NCBI RefSeq assembly: GCF_002176815.1
Contig: NZ_CP021648.1
Coordinates: 4,011,001 to 4,075,000, forward strand
Reading direction: 5' to 3'
From: Acidovorax sp. T1
GTDB taxonomy: Bacteria > Pseudomonadota > Gammaproteobacteria > Burkholderiales > Burkholderiaceae_C
Length of the DNA: 64,000 nt
Below are positions 35,915 to 43,183 of the stretch, piece by piece. The stretch's first letter is position 1. The number at the start of each line of letters is the position of its first letter. The notes beneath the pieces are model-generated. The model saw only the letters and a list, made by a program, of their open reading frames with translations, made no database searches and was not told where the DNA came from. Made by a program: the position numbers and the translations under genes.

Positions 35915-36144
35915 GCGCAAATCTCGGGGCGCACCTGCTGTGGCGGCTGTTCGCGCGCAAGCACAAAGCCGGGCTCGAAAGCCGACAGGGCGGCTTCGAG
36001 GGTGTCCCAAGGGTTGTCCAGCGGCAGCAGCAGCACGCCGTTGCCGAAGTGTCGAACCCCGACATCGGTCCCTGTGAAACGAAATTCCTTGGGCAACCGG
36101 ACCGCTTGGCTGCGACCCGATTGAAAGAGACGGGCGGTTTCCAT
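35911..36144 (-). CDS. vapB: VapB-type antitoxin (pair 1)
   Basis: 77 residues from ATG 36144. METARLFQSGRSQAVRLPKE is the AbrB/SpoVT swapped-hairpin DNA-binding domain. The C-terminal tail should wrap around the toxin groove. It precedes vapC and overlaps it. An extension to 36174 is possible but unlike other VapB proteins. Confidence 0.92.
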   Translation of the reverse strand: METARLFQSGRSQAVRLPKEFRFTGTDVGVRHFGNGVLLLPLDNPWDTLEAALSAFEPGFVLAREQPPQQVRPEICA

Positions 36145-36180
36145 GGTGTGCCTTTGATCATTGATAATCACCAATGGTAG

Positions 36181-36474
36181 CTACTCTCTTGTGTTCCCGC
36201 AAACAGGGCAAGGCAAATTGGAGTCTGACCCCAATTTCTCCGGGCCAAATCCAAGCAGATCGGCATCGCGCGTTGGCCGATGTGGTTGGTCGTACCACAG
36301 TGAAAACAGCAGCGCGCCCTTGAGCAGGTAGTTGGCGGCATGTGGCGAGATGGACAGCCGGTACAGCAGCCGCTCTAACCCGAAGTGGGTGAGCGTGAGG
36401 TTGAAGTCTTGCTTCGTGGCATCGGCGCGCTGCTTCAGGCGGGCGCGGATGGAGGCAGCCAGGTTGCGGCTCAT
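36181..36474 (-). pseudogene. Truncated AbiEii/AbiGii-type nucleotidyltransferase toxin
   Basis: The 97-codon open frame matches the first part of AbiEii-like toxins (RADATKQDFNLTLTHFGLER and KGALLFSLW with the nucleotidyltransferase core RPTRDADLLGF). After about residue 79 it is cut off exactly by GGGGTCAGA repeat f, which codes for the alien tail KLGSDSNLP and a few more residues. Family members have about 280-300 residues, so the toxin is probably dead. Its ATG overlaps the antitoxin stop (ATGA). Confidence 0.85.
36216..36237. repeat. GGGGTCAGA repeat, copy f
   Basis: AATTGGAGTCTGACCCCAAT then TT, at the breakpoint of the AbiEii-like gene. Confidence 0.85.
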
Positions 36475-37091
36475 GCCACGATGCTTTCCAGATAAGGCCG
36501 CATGACATTGGCCACGCGATCCACGGTGGCGTAGCGCCAGAGCGCATCCATCGTCAGCTTGCGTTGTGACCAGCCATCGCGCAGCGCTTCCAGCGCCACG
36601 TCCAGGCCGATTTTGTTGCGGTATTTGAAGCAGTCGGCCACTGTTTTGGCCGCGTTGTACACGGGCACCTGCACGCCATCAATCGTGACCGTTTCGATGC
36701 CTTCGGTCAAAGCCGCCCCCGACATGCGCACCACGCGCAGCGCCGGTTGGTCCAGGCGGGGCGTGGGCGAATGGTGGGGGATGGCTGTCCAGACCTCGTG
36801 CGGTGCCTGCGTGCCGATGCCGTGGACACGCAGCGCCGACAGCAGGCACACCACGCCACGCGGCACACGCAGGGCGACCTCGGCCAGAGACCGGTGCTCG
36901 CTGAGCACGCGCCCCGGCAGGCTGTAAACGCCGCGGGCGACACGCTCGAGCTTGCCGACGGAGACCAGGCGGCTGAGAACCACTGTCGGAAGGCCCTGCC
37001 CAGCGAGATCGCGCGCACGCATGAGCGGCTGGCGCTCAGCAAGCGCCAGGACGGCTTGTTCGAGCGTGGTGGATTCCGAGCTGGGTGTCAT
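36471..37091 (-). CDS. AbiEi-type antitoxin / transcriptional regulator
   Basis: 206 residues. N-terminal winged helix (LMRARDLAGQGLPTVVLSRL and LERVARGVYSLPGR) and a C-terminal domain of the AbiEi_4 type (CLLSALRVHGIGTQAPHEVW, then PVYNAAKTVADCFKYRNKIG). In type IV toxin-antitoxin pairs AbiEi represses its own operon and counteracts AbiEii. The antitoxin is intact here although the toxin is truncated. A perfect palindrome lies 23 bp upstream of the start. Confidence 0.9.
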   Translation of the reverse strand: MTPSSESTTLEQAVLALAERQPLMRARDLAGQGLPTVVLSRLVSVGKLERVARGVYSLPGRVLSEHRSLAEVALRVPRGVVCLLSALRVHGIGTQAPHEVWTAIPHHSPTPRLDQPALRVVRMSGAALTEGIETVTIDGVQVPVYNAAKTVADCFKYRNKIGLDVALEALRDGWSQRKLTMDALWRYATVDRVANVMRPYLESIVA

Positions 37092-37113
37092 GCGGGATTT
37101 TGTTGTAATTATT

Positions 37114-37135
37114 AGTCATTTGTCAACAAATGACT
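37114..37135. promoter_or_regulatory. Palindromic operator upstream of the AbiEi-type gene
   Basis: Perfect arms AGTCATTTGT and ACAAATGACT are separated by CA. The site overlaps AT-rich promoter-like sequence (TAATAAT on the minus strand), as expected for autorepression by AbiEi. Confidence 0.75.
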
Positions 37136-37154
37136 TGATAATGGAAACCCAAAA

Positions 37155-37193
37155 AAATTGGGGTCAGGTTAATTGGGGTCAGATTCCAATTTT
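37155..37193. repeat. GGGGTCAGA repeat, double copy g
   Basis: AAATTGGGGTCAGGTT directly followed by AATTGGGGTCAGATTCCAAT, the two best plus-orientation copies in tandem. Confidence 0.88.
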
Positions 37194-37278
37194 GCTGGGG
37201 CAGGTTTTTTAAGAATGCGGCCCACCCGACCCGCGCCCAGAACTGCATTGAGCCTACAAGCCCGCGCAGCCAGCGCAC

Positions 37279-37545
37279 TCAATGGCTGTGCAGCTTTTCT
37301 TGTAGCCAGACTTTGATGAGCGACTGGTAGGGCACGTCGCGCGCGTTGGCCGCCACTTTGAGTGAGTCCAGCAGGTGCTGGGGCAGCCGCAGAGAGATGG
37401 TCTTGGTGGTGGGCTTCAAGTTCGGCAGGGTGACTTTTGTGGCCTTCGACCAATCGAGATGCTCGGTCGAGCTGTGCGTTTCCCAATAGGCACGCTCTTC
37501 GGCCTCGTTGGCGAATGTGGGAATGGCTTTAGTGGGCTTGTTCAT
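37279..37545 (-). CDS. brnA: BrnA-type antitoxin
   Basis: 88 residues from ATG 37545. The middle is variable (EAEERAYWETHSSTEHLDWS is the BrnA signature). The C-terminal part KTISLRLPQHLLDSLKVAAN is a ribbon-helix-helix DNA-binding domain. It follows the toxin gene and overlaps it by 17 bp, the usual toxin-first order of BrnTA. Confidence 0.9.
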   Translation of the reverse strand: MNKPTKAIPTFANEAEERAYWETHSSTEHLDWSKATKVTLPNLKPTTKTISLRLPQHLLDSLKVAANARDVPYQSLIKVWLQEKLHSH

Positions 37546-37828
37546 AAATGGCTCGCTCCTTTCGGTGCATGTCCCGCGCTGAAATGACACGGATCAATGC
37601 GCCTGACTGGCGCAGGGTGAACGTGATGTGCAAAGCCCGCCCGTCGTCTGTCTTGCCCAGCGCATGAAGGCGAAGCTCTGTCTGACTGTGGTTCGTGTCC
37701 TCCACAAGTAACAACGGAGCGTTGAAAAATACTTGCTCAGCTTCTGCCATGGAAACACCGTGTTTGTCGTTCTTGCGGGCGTTACCGTCATCCCAGTTGA
37801 ATCCGGTGATGGTGCTGAAATCAATCAT
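37529..37828 (-). CDS. brnT: BrnT-type ribonuclease toxin
   Basis: 99 residues. Starts MIDFSTITGFNWDDGNARKN with the conserved NDKHGVSMAEAEQVFF region, then the RALHITFTLR strand and IRVISARDMHRKERAIYE, the RelE-like BrnT core with its catalytic arginines. It lies first in the operon; an AT-rich ATATTATCATCATAT region just upstream is the probable promoter and BrnA operator. Confidence 0.92.
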   Translation of the reverse strand: MIDFSTITGFNWDDGNARKNDKHGVSMAEAEQVFFNAPLLLVEDTNHSQTELRLHALGKTDDGRALHITFTLRQSGALIRVISARDMHRKERAIYEQAH

Positions 37829-37866
37829 ATTTGTATATTATCATCATATCAATTTCTTTAAAAATC

Positions 37867-37916
37867 GAAGAAATTGGGGTCAGACCCCCAAAGAAATTGG
37901 GGTCAGACCCCCATAG
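37867..37916. repeat. GGGGTCAGA repeat, double copy h
   Basis: Two copies of GAAATTGGGGTCAGACCCCC in tandem; GGGGTC-A-GACCCC is itself a hairpin. The second copy ends CATAGC at the left edge of a fic gene fragment. Confidence 0.9.
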
Positions 37917-38095
37917 CAGACCATGCAAAGCCGGCTGATCTGCTGCGCTGCATTCAGAATGCCCCGGCCGGGTTAACGCTGGCGCAGTTGCTGGAGCGCC
38001 ACCCCAGCGTGGCGCGCCGCACGGCACAGCGCTGGCTTGGCCAGTGGGTGGCCGATGGCAGCATCGTGGCGCAAGGCTCTGCGCGTGCGCGGCAC
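37917..38095 (+). pseudogene. Duplicated 5' fragment of fic
   Basis: 179 bp correspond to 34093-34271 of the fic gene with only three differences. They cover the N-terminal helix-turn-helix codons but not the Fic core. Repeat copies lie directly at both ends, and the fragment is open in frame with them (37874-38131), so a small DNA-binding protein could in principle be made. Confidence 0.88.
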
Positions 38096-38096
38096 C

Positions 38097-38123
38097 AGAA
38101 ATTGGGGTCAGACCCCCATAGCA
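38097..38123. repeat. GGGGTCAGA repeat, copy i
   Basis: AGAAATTGGGGTCAGACCCC then CATAGCA, nearly identical to copy h on the other side of the fic fragment. Confidence 0.9.
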
Positions 38124-38156
38124 CCCTCTGACTTGCCGTGGTGCATGCGATGGGGG

Positions 38157-38567
38157 TCACTTGTTCGTGCCGACCCAGTTTTCCACTTGCAGGGCGGGCA
38201 CCCTGGCGAACTCGCCCACGTTGTGGGTCACCATGACGAGCCCTTCGCTGCGCGCATGGGCCGCTATGTGCAGGTCGTTCACTCCAATGGGCTGGCCGAT
38301 TTTTTCCAGCCCGGCGCGGATGGCGCCGTAGTGCTGGGCCGCCTTGCTGCCGTAGGGCAGCACTTCAAGGCGGCTGCAAAAGTCTTCGATAACCGCCAGG
38401 TTTTCGCTGACCTTGCTGCTTTTTTCGGCGCCGTGCATCAGCTCCGACAAGGTGATGGCCGATATGGCCATGCGGCCGGCGTTGGCGTTAAAGATCGGCA
38501 TGACCTCGACGGGGCGGCGCTTCACAACGTAGATGACGATGTTGGTGTCGAGCAGGTAGCGCAGCAT
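38157..38567 (-). CDS. vapC: VapC-type PIN-domain toxin (pair 2)
   Basis: 136 residues from ATG 38567. PIN motif residues: Asp in YLLDTNIVIYVV, Glu in ITLSELMHGAEKS, Asp in GVNDLHIAAHARS and the THNVGEFARVP end. Only moderately similar to pair 1, so not a recent duplication. Start overlaps the antitoxin stop by one base (TGATG). Confidence 0.93.
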   Translation of the reverse strand: MLRYLLDTNIVIYVVKRRPVEVMPIFNANAGRMAISAITLSELMHGAEKSSKVSENLAVIEDFCSRLEVLPYGSKAAQHYGAIRAGLEKIGQPIGVNDLHIAAHARSEGLVMVTHNVGEFARVPALQVENWVGTNK

Positions 38568-38800
38568 CAGAGCGATTCCCGCTCTGCCTGGTGCTGGCTG
38601 GCGCGCTCTGGCATGAAGTCGTCGCTCACTGCAGGGCCGTTCAGAAAGAAGCTGTCCCATGTCTGCCCCACGGGGGAAATGATGCGCTCGTTGCCTTTGG
38701 CCCGCACTTCGACTTTGCGCACGCCGTCGGGCAGGCGCAGGTCGATGGGGATGCGGACGGCTTGCGTGCGGTTGTTGATGAAGACGGTGCTGATGGTCAT
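38567..38800 (-). CDS. vapB: VapB-type antitoxin (pair 2)
   Basis: 77 residues from ATG 38800. MTISTVFINNRTQAVRIPID is the AbrB-like DNA-binding hairpin. The C-terminal half (WDSFFLNGPAVSDDFMPERA) is acidic, typical of toxin-binding tails. It precedes its toxin and abuts the metallo-beta-lactamase gene. Confidence 0.92.
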   Translation of the reverse strand: MTISTVFINNRTQAVRIPIDLRLPDGVRKVEVRAKGNERIISPVGQTWDSFFLNGPAVSDDFMPERASQHQAERESL

Positions 38801-38869
38801 GGCCGCGCTCCTGGGCAAGGGTATATGGCGAAAGTATATGGCAACGGGTTGCCGTGCCACAGCTGTGCC

Positions 38870-39661
38870 CTACACCTCAAACGCTTGCCCCGCCTGCAGC
38901 CACGAAATGTCATGTGGCGCTGCGTTACCAGGGTGCGTGAGGGCGTCGAAGCGGCGCACTTCTTGCACGATCAATTGCGTCTCGGACGGCTTGGTGTGCG
39001 TGATGTAGATGGGGCATTGTTTGCCGGGGGCGAGCTGCGCCAGCTCTTGCGCCAGGGTGTGGGGCGCCAGGTGCAGGCTGCGCTGCGCCAGGGCGCTTTC
39101 GTGGTTGCTGAAGGCGGTTTCTATGACCAGCATGGCCAGGGGCAGCTGGTTGATGCGTTGCCAGAAGGCGGGGTTGGGGCCGGTGTCGCCGCTGAACACC
39201 CACCAGCCGGTGTGGCCCTGCACGGCGTAGCCCACGGCGGGCACGGTGTGGATGGCGGGCAGCACTTCGATGTGCAGGCCGGCCAACTGCAGCACCTGCC
39301 CGGTTTGTAGTGCTGTGTAGGCCAGCAAAGGCGCTGCAGCGCTGGGTATGCCACTGAAATCAGGCCAGATGATATTGTTGAATATGTGGGACTGCAGCGC
39401 GGCGATGGTGGCGGGCAGGGCGTGCACCTGCACCGGCGTGCTGCGCAGGGAGGACACGGCATCGAGCATCAGGGGCAGGGCTGCCACATGGTCCAGGTGC
39501 GAGTGGGTGAGCAGCACATGGTCGATCTGGCGCATTTCTGCCAGGGTGAGGTCGCCCACGCCGGTGCCTGCGTCGATGAGAATGCGCCCATCCACCAGAA
39601 ACGAGGTGGTGCGGCAGCCTTGGGCAATGGCGCCGGAGCAGCCCAACACGCGAACCTTCAT
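38870..39661 (-). CDS. Metallo-beta-lactamase-fold protein, class II cyclic nucleotide phosphodiesterase-like
   Basis: 263 residues from ATG 39661. Zinc motif HSHLDHV at about 52-58, later GDTGPNP with the bridging aspartate and ITHTKPSET near the end. The pattern is that of class II cAMP phosphodiesterases, so hydrolysis of a cyclic nucleotide is likely but not proven. It forms the right boundary of the accessory island and its 3' end has a diverged duplicate at 33786-33948. Confidence 0.85.
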   Translation of the reverse strand: MKVRVLGCSGAIAQGCRTTSFLVDGRILIDAGTGVGDLTLAEMRQIDHVLLTHSHLDHVAALPLMLDAVSSLRSTPVQVHALPATIAALQSHIFNNIIWPDFSGIPSAAAPLLAYTALQTGQVLQLAGLHIEVLPAIHTVPAVGYAVQGHTGWWVFSGDTGPNPAFWQRINQLPLAMLVIETAFSNHESALAQRSLHLAPHTLAQELAQLAPGKQCPIYITHTKPSETQLIVQEVRRFDALTHPGNAAPHDISWLQAGQAFEV

Positions 39662-39759
39662 GCCAGCCTTGCTCGAAGTTGAATCAGAACGGTCTGTTTT
39701 GTCGGCACCCAAAAGCCACCCCCGGGGCGCTGCTGGCAATGCAGCAACCCACAGAGTTA

Positions 39760-40419
39760 TCAGATTTGTTCGAATTGCATGTCGGTGCCTGCCAGGGTGA
39801 TGCGGTCACCATGTTGGAGGGGCACGGAGGCGCCCACCATGGGGGCGCCGTTAATCAAAGGCATGTTGGCCCCTTCGACGTGGGCGAGCACATGGCCCTG
39901 GTGGCGCTTGGTGATGGCGGCCACGGCCACGCCGGGCTTGCCAATGGTGGTAACCACTTTCCGCAAGGCCACCTCGCGCCCGGCGGCCGCGCCCGACAGC
40001 ACGCGAATGCGCGCCGAATAGGGGGCGACCCCCGATGGGGTTGGTGCAGGGGCGGGGCGGGGCGCCGCCGCCGCAAACGAGGCCGCCATGCTGGGCCTGA
40101 AGGCCGTGGTTTTTTCGAAGTTTTCGCTCTCGGCTGCTTGAAGGAAGCGGATCTTGTATTTGCCCAGTTCAATGACGTCGCCGTTGCGCAGCTCCTGGCG
40201 CTTGATGGCCTTGGCGTTGACATAGGTGCCATTGGTGCTGCCCAGGTCTTCGATTTCGACCTCGTCTTCGGTCATGTGGATGACGGCGTGCTCTCCGCTG
40301 ACGGCAAGGTTGTCAATGACGATGTCGTTGTAGGGGCGTCGGCCCAGCGTGGTTCGGTCCTTGGTCAACTCGACCTCTTTGATGACAACGCTGTCGATCG
40401 AAACGATCAATCTGGGCAT
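39760..40419 (-). CDS. Protein with two FHA domains
   Basis: 219 residues. A canonical FHA domain (about 23-95) shows GRRPYNDIVIDNLAVSGEHA and LGSTNGTYVN, the phosphothreonine-binding surface. After a proline/alanine linker a second, degenerate FHA-like domain (about 138-215) lacks the serine-histidine pair. It follows a PP2C phosphatase with 43 bp between, so it likely reads out threonine phosphorylation removed by that enzyme. Confidence 0.9.
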   Translation of the reverse strand: MPRLIVSIDSVVIKEVELTKDRTTLGRRPYNDIVIDNLAVSGEHAVIHMTEDEVEIEDLGSTNGTYVNAKAIKRQELRNGDVIELGKYKIRFLQAAESENFEKTTAFRPSMAASFAAAAPRPAPAPTPSGVAPYSARIRVLSGAAAGREVALRKVVTTIGKPGVAVAAITKRHQGHVLAHVEGANMPLINGAPMVGASVPLQHGDRITLAGTDMQFEQI

Positions 40420-40462
40420 GATCCACTCCTAAGATGTTGAGTTGTTGTATGCGTGAACGGCA

Positions 40463-41251
40463 TCATGCAGTCCTGACCCATCGGGACATGAAGCCACGTT
40501 TCTTGCCGCGCGCTGTGGTTTGCACCAGTAGCACGCTGATGTTGTCGCGCCCGCCCTGGGCATTGGCGGTGTCGATGAGCAAAGTGGCTTTGTCTTGCAG
40601 CGGCACGGATGCGCGCAGCATTTCGGCCAGGTCGGCATCGGACACCATGTCGGTCAGGCCGTCCGAGCACATGAGGAACAAATCGTGCGGGGCCACCTGG
40701 AACTCGTTCACTTCCATTTGCACATGCGGCTCCACCCCCAGCGCACGCGTGACCAGATTGCGGTTGCCGGACGCGGCGGCTTGCTGGGGGGTGAGAAAGC
40801 CTGCGTCCACCTGTTCCTGTAGCCAGGAATGGTCGCGCGTGATTTGCTGCAACACGCCATCGCGCAGGCGATAACAACGCGAATCGCCGACGTGGCCCAA
40901 AATGAGCCGGTCGCCCCGAAATACGCCCACCACCAGCGTGGTGCCCATGCCGGCGTACTGGGGGTTGGAAAGGGATGCGCCCAAAACGGCGTGGTTTGCG
41001 TTTTCCACGCAGATTTCGAGCGCCTTTCGAACGTCGACAACTTGCGCAGCCTTGCCCATTTGAGTGAGCCAACGCGCCATTTCCGAACGAATGAAGGTGG
41101 TGGCCATGGCACTGGCGACTTCGCCAGCGTTGTAGCCGCCCATGCCGTCCGCCAGTATGGCCAGTTGCGCATCGCGGTCAAAGGCCACCGCATCTTCGTT
41201 GTTGCTGCGCACCCGTCCACGGTCGGTGCGGGCGAAAAATTCGTAGGTCAT
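40463..41251 (-). CDS. PP2C-type serine/threonine phosphatase
   Basis: 262 residues of the Stp/PrpC class. Metal-binding aspartates are visible in NNEDAVAFD, LADGMGGYNAGEVAS, LMCSDGLTDMVSD and GRDNISVLLVQ. It removes phosphate from Ser/Thr-phosphorylated proteins in the cytoplasm. It lies upstream of the FHA gene, probably in one operon. No matching Hanks-type kinase is in the window. Confidence 0.93.
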   Translation of the reverse strand: MTYEFFARTDRGRVRSNNEDAVAFDRDAQLAILADGMGGYNAGEVASAMATTFIRSEMARWLTQMGKAAQVVDVRKALEICVENANHAVLGASLSNPQYAGMGTTLVVGVFRGDRLILGHVGDSRCYRLRDGVLQQITRDHSWLQEQVDAGFLTPQQAAASGNRNLVTRALGVEPHVQMEVNEFQVAPHDLFLMCSDGLTDMVSDADLAEMLRASVPLQDKATLLIDTANAQGGRDNISVLLVQTTARGKKRGFMSRWVRTA

Positions 41252-41405
41252 GGAGGTTGCCGCGTGCGTCGTCAGGCAGCCGAAGACTGTGAAAGCGCCG
41301 AATTCCGGACAGCGGGAGGTTTCATCACGGTTACCAGGAAATCTGCCATGTCAGGCCCATTGCATTGCGCCCCGCATCATAGACGAGCGCATGGGGTTTG
41401 CAGCG

Positions 41406-42542
41406 CTAGTGTAGTGTTGCATTCTGTTTGGAACTTAATCGGCTATTGGCGCGGATGACCTTTTGCAGGATGTCGCGAGCGTTCTTGGTCCAGATGAACG
41501 GCTTGGGGTTGGTGTTGTGATGCGCGATGTACTCATCGATGGCCGAGACGAGTTCGGGCACGCTGGTGAACACCCCGCGGCGTAGCCGGTTCTCGGAGAT
41601 GTCGCGAAAGAAGCGCTCGACCATGTTCAGCCACGATGCCGAGGTTGGCGTGAAGTGCATGTTGAATCTGGGGTGCTTGGCCAGCCACTCCTGCACAGCT
41701 GGATGCTTGTGCGTGGCGTAGTTGTCGGCGATCAGATGCAGCGTCTTGTCCTTGGGCGTCTCCCGATTGATTTGACGCAGGAACTTCAGCCACTCGATGT
41801 GGGTGTGGCGCTGCTGGCACTGGCCGATGACCTGACCGTTGAGCACGTTGAGCGCAGCGAACAAGGTGGTTGTGCCGTTGCGCTTGTAGTCGTGCGTCAT
41901 GGTGGCCGCGCGCCCCTTCTTGAGCGGCAGCCCGGGCTGCGTTCGGTCCAGCGCCTGCACCTGGCTCTTTTCGTCGCAGCACAGCACCAGCGCATGCTCG
42001 GGCGGCGACATGTAAAGCCCCACGATGTCTTCGAGCTTTTGCACGAACTGCGGATCGCGCGAGACCTTGAAGCCGCGCACGATGTGAGGCTTGAGACCGT
42101 GGGCCTGCCAATGGCGCATCACGGTGCTGGCGCTGACGCCCAACTCAGCGGCCATCGTGCGCGTGCTCCAGTGCGTGGCCGCCTCGGGCTTGGTCTGTGT
42201 GGTTAGCTTCACAAGCTTGGCCACATCCACCTTCACCGGCGGTGCGCCGCGCGGCAAGTCGCGCTCGATACCTTGCAGCCCCAATTGCAGGTAGCGTTCA
42301 CGCCAGCGCGCCACCTGCACGCGCCCAATGCCAAGCTGCTCGGCAATATCCTTGTTTTGCAGCCCCTGCGCGGCCAGCAGCACGATCTGGGCGCGCTGGG
42401 CCAATCTGACGCTGGTGCGCTTGGAGCGCGCCAGCCGGCTCAGCTCGCTTTCCTCTTCATCCGTCAACACAATCGTCGGGGCAACTCGCAATTTTTCACT
42501 CCAATGCAAACCGTAGTAGAGCATTGGAGCGTGGTTGCTCAA
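41406..42542 (-). CDS. IS630 family transposase
   Basis: 378 residues with an N-terminal helix-turn-helix (QGLQNKDIAEQLGIGRVQVA), an IS630 second helical domain and a DDE catalytic core: Asp in VLCCDEKSQVQA, Asp in LIADNYATHKHP and Glu in WLNMVERFFRDIS. The frame reads into the inverted repeat, and its TAG stop is made by the duplicated TA plus one base of flanking DNA. Confidence 0.95.
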   Translation of the reverse strand: MSNHAPMLYYGLHWSEKLRVAPTIVLTDEEESELSRLARSKRTSVRLAQRAQIVLLAAQGLQNKDIAEQLGIGRVQVARWRERYLQLGLQGIERDLPRGAPPVKVDVAKLVKLTTQTKPEAATHWSTRTMAAELGVSASTVMRHWQAHGLKPHIVRGFKVSRDPQFVQKLEDIVGLYMSPPEHALVLCCDEKSQVQALDRTQPGLPLKKGRAATMTHDYKRNGTTTLFAALNVLNGQVIGQCQQRHTHIEWLKFLRQINRETPKDKTLHLIADNYATHKHPAVQEWLAKHPRFNMHFTPTSASWLNMVERFFRDISENRLRRGVFTSVPELVSAIDEYIAHHNTNPKPFIWTKNARDILQKVIRANSRLSSKQNATLH

Positions 42543-42574
42543 TTAAGTTTCATTAAGAATCAAACACTACACTA
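41407..42574 (-). mobile_element. IS630-family insertion sequence
   Basis: Terminal inverted repeats GTGTAGTGTT (41409-41418 and, reversed, 42563-42572) are flanked on both sides by TA, the target duplicated by IS630. The single transposase gene fills the element. Both ends are intact, so recent activity is likely. It inserted between the phosphatase gene and a truncated terC. Confidence 0.92.
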
Positions 42575-42757
42575 GCGCCATGGGGGTGGTGACCAGCCCT
42601 GGTGTCATGGATTGGGAAGCGCTTGCATGGTCAAAAAACTCTCAGTCTTGCTGTTTCGACTGGGAGTCAGGCAGCAATTTCTGCGCCCGCATCATGATGC
42701 GCCCCGGCCAAAGCCAATAGCCTTGGCTCGCCGGGCCTGGCGCTCAATCGCGCCCTT
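42575..42757. other. Gap between the IS and the terC remnant
   Basis: 183 bp with no recognisable gene; probably decayed remains of the interrupted locus. Confidence 0.4.
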
Positions 42758-43048
42758 TTACTGACGATCCTGGCGGCAGGTCGTCATGGACATGTCATTT
42801 TTGTCACGACCCAGGCTGTCCACGCTACGTCGCACCTGCGGCCAGAACTTGCCGATGCCCACCACCAACGCTATGCGCAGCACCACGGCTGCGCCGGAAC
42901 CCCAGAAAACGGCCTTGCGTTGCTGGTGCGGCGGCAGGGAGCGCGCGGCCAGTGCAATGACGACCGCGTTGTCGCCAGAAAGAATGCTGTTGATCCAGAC
43001 GATCTTGGCGAAACCGATCCAGAAATCGGCACTGCGCAGAAATTCAAT
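42758..43048 (-). pseudogene. Truncated terC-family gene
   Basis: The minus strand encodes EFLRSADFWIGFAKIVWINS, ILSGDNAVVIALAARSLPPH and up to about residue 62 the first third of a TerC protein, then an unrelated tail ending in TAA at 42758. The expected ATG before EFL is ATT. It is a paralogue of the full gene at 26397. Both the start and two thirds of the protein are missing, so it is regarded as dead. Confidence 0.85.
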
Positions 43049-43074
43049 GACGTAACTCCATTGCTACGAATGCA

Positions 43075-43117
43075 AGAAGCGCCCGAAACCAGGGTTTCGG
43101 GCGCTTCTGTTTTTTTG
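43075..43117. terminator. Strong bidirectional terminator beside sucD
   Basis: Perfect 16-bp arms AGAAGCGCCCGAAACC and GGTTTCGGGCGCTTCT with a 2-base loop, followed by GTTTTTTT on the plus strand and TTCTTGC on the minus strand. It ends the sucCD message. Confidence 0.85.
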
Positions 43118-43183
43118 GAGACGCCAATCTATCGGGCGGCGGCGCCCGGGTCGTCCGTAATTCTGCTTACGGCAGCGACTGAA

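Noticed and set aside
37867..38123. Tandem GGGGTCAGA copies as a CRISPR array
   Set aside because: Repeats are too short and too few, spacers are unequal and one contains a gene fragment, and no cas genes are present.
30922..38123. Integron cassette array with attC sites
   Set aside because: The repeat is far shorter than attC, lacks the typical core sites, genes lie in both orientations and no integrase is seen. The cassette idea is kept only as a hypothesis of another type.
42786..43055. Plus-strand 89-codon open frame
   Set aside because: It is the complement of the truncated terC gene on the minus strand, which has the recognisable protein sequence.
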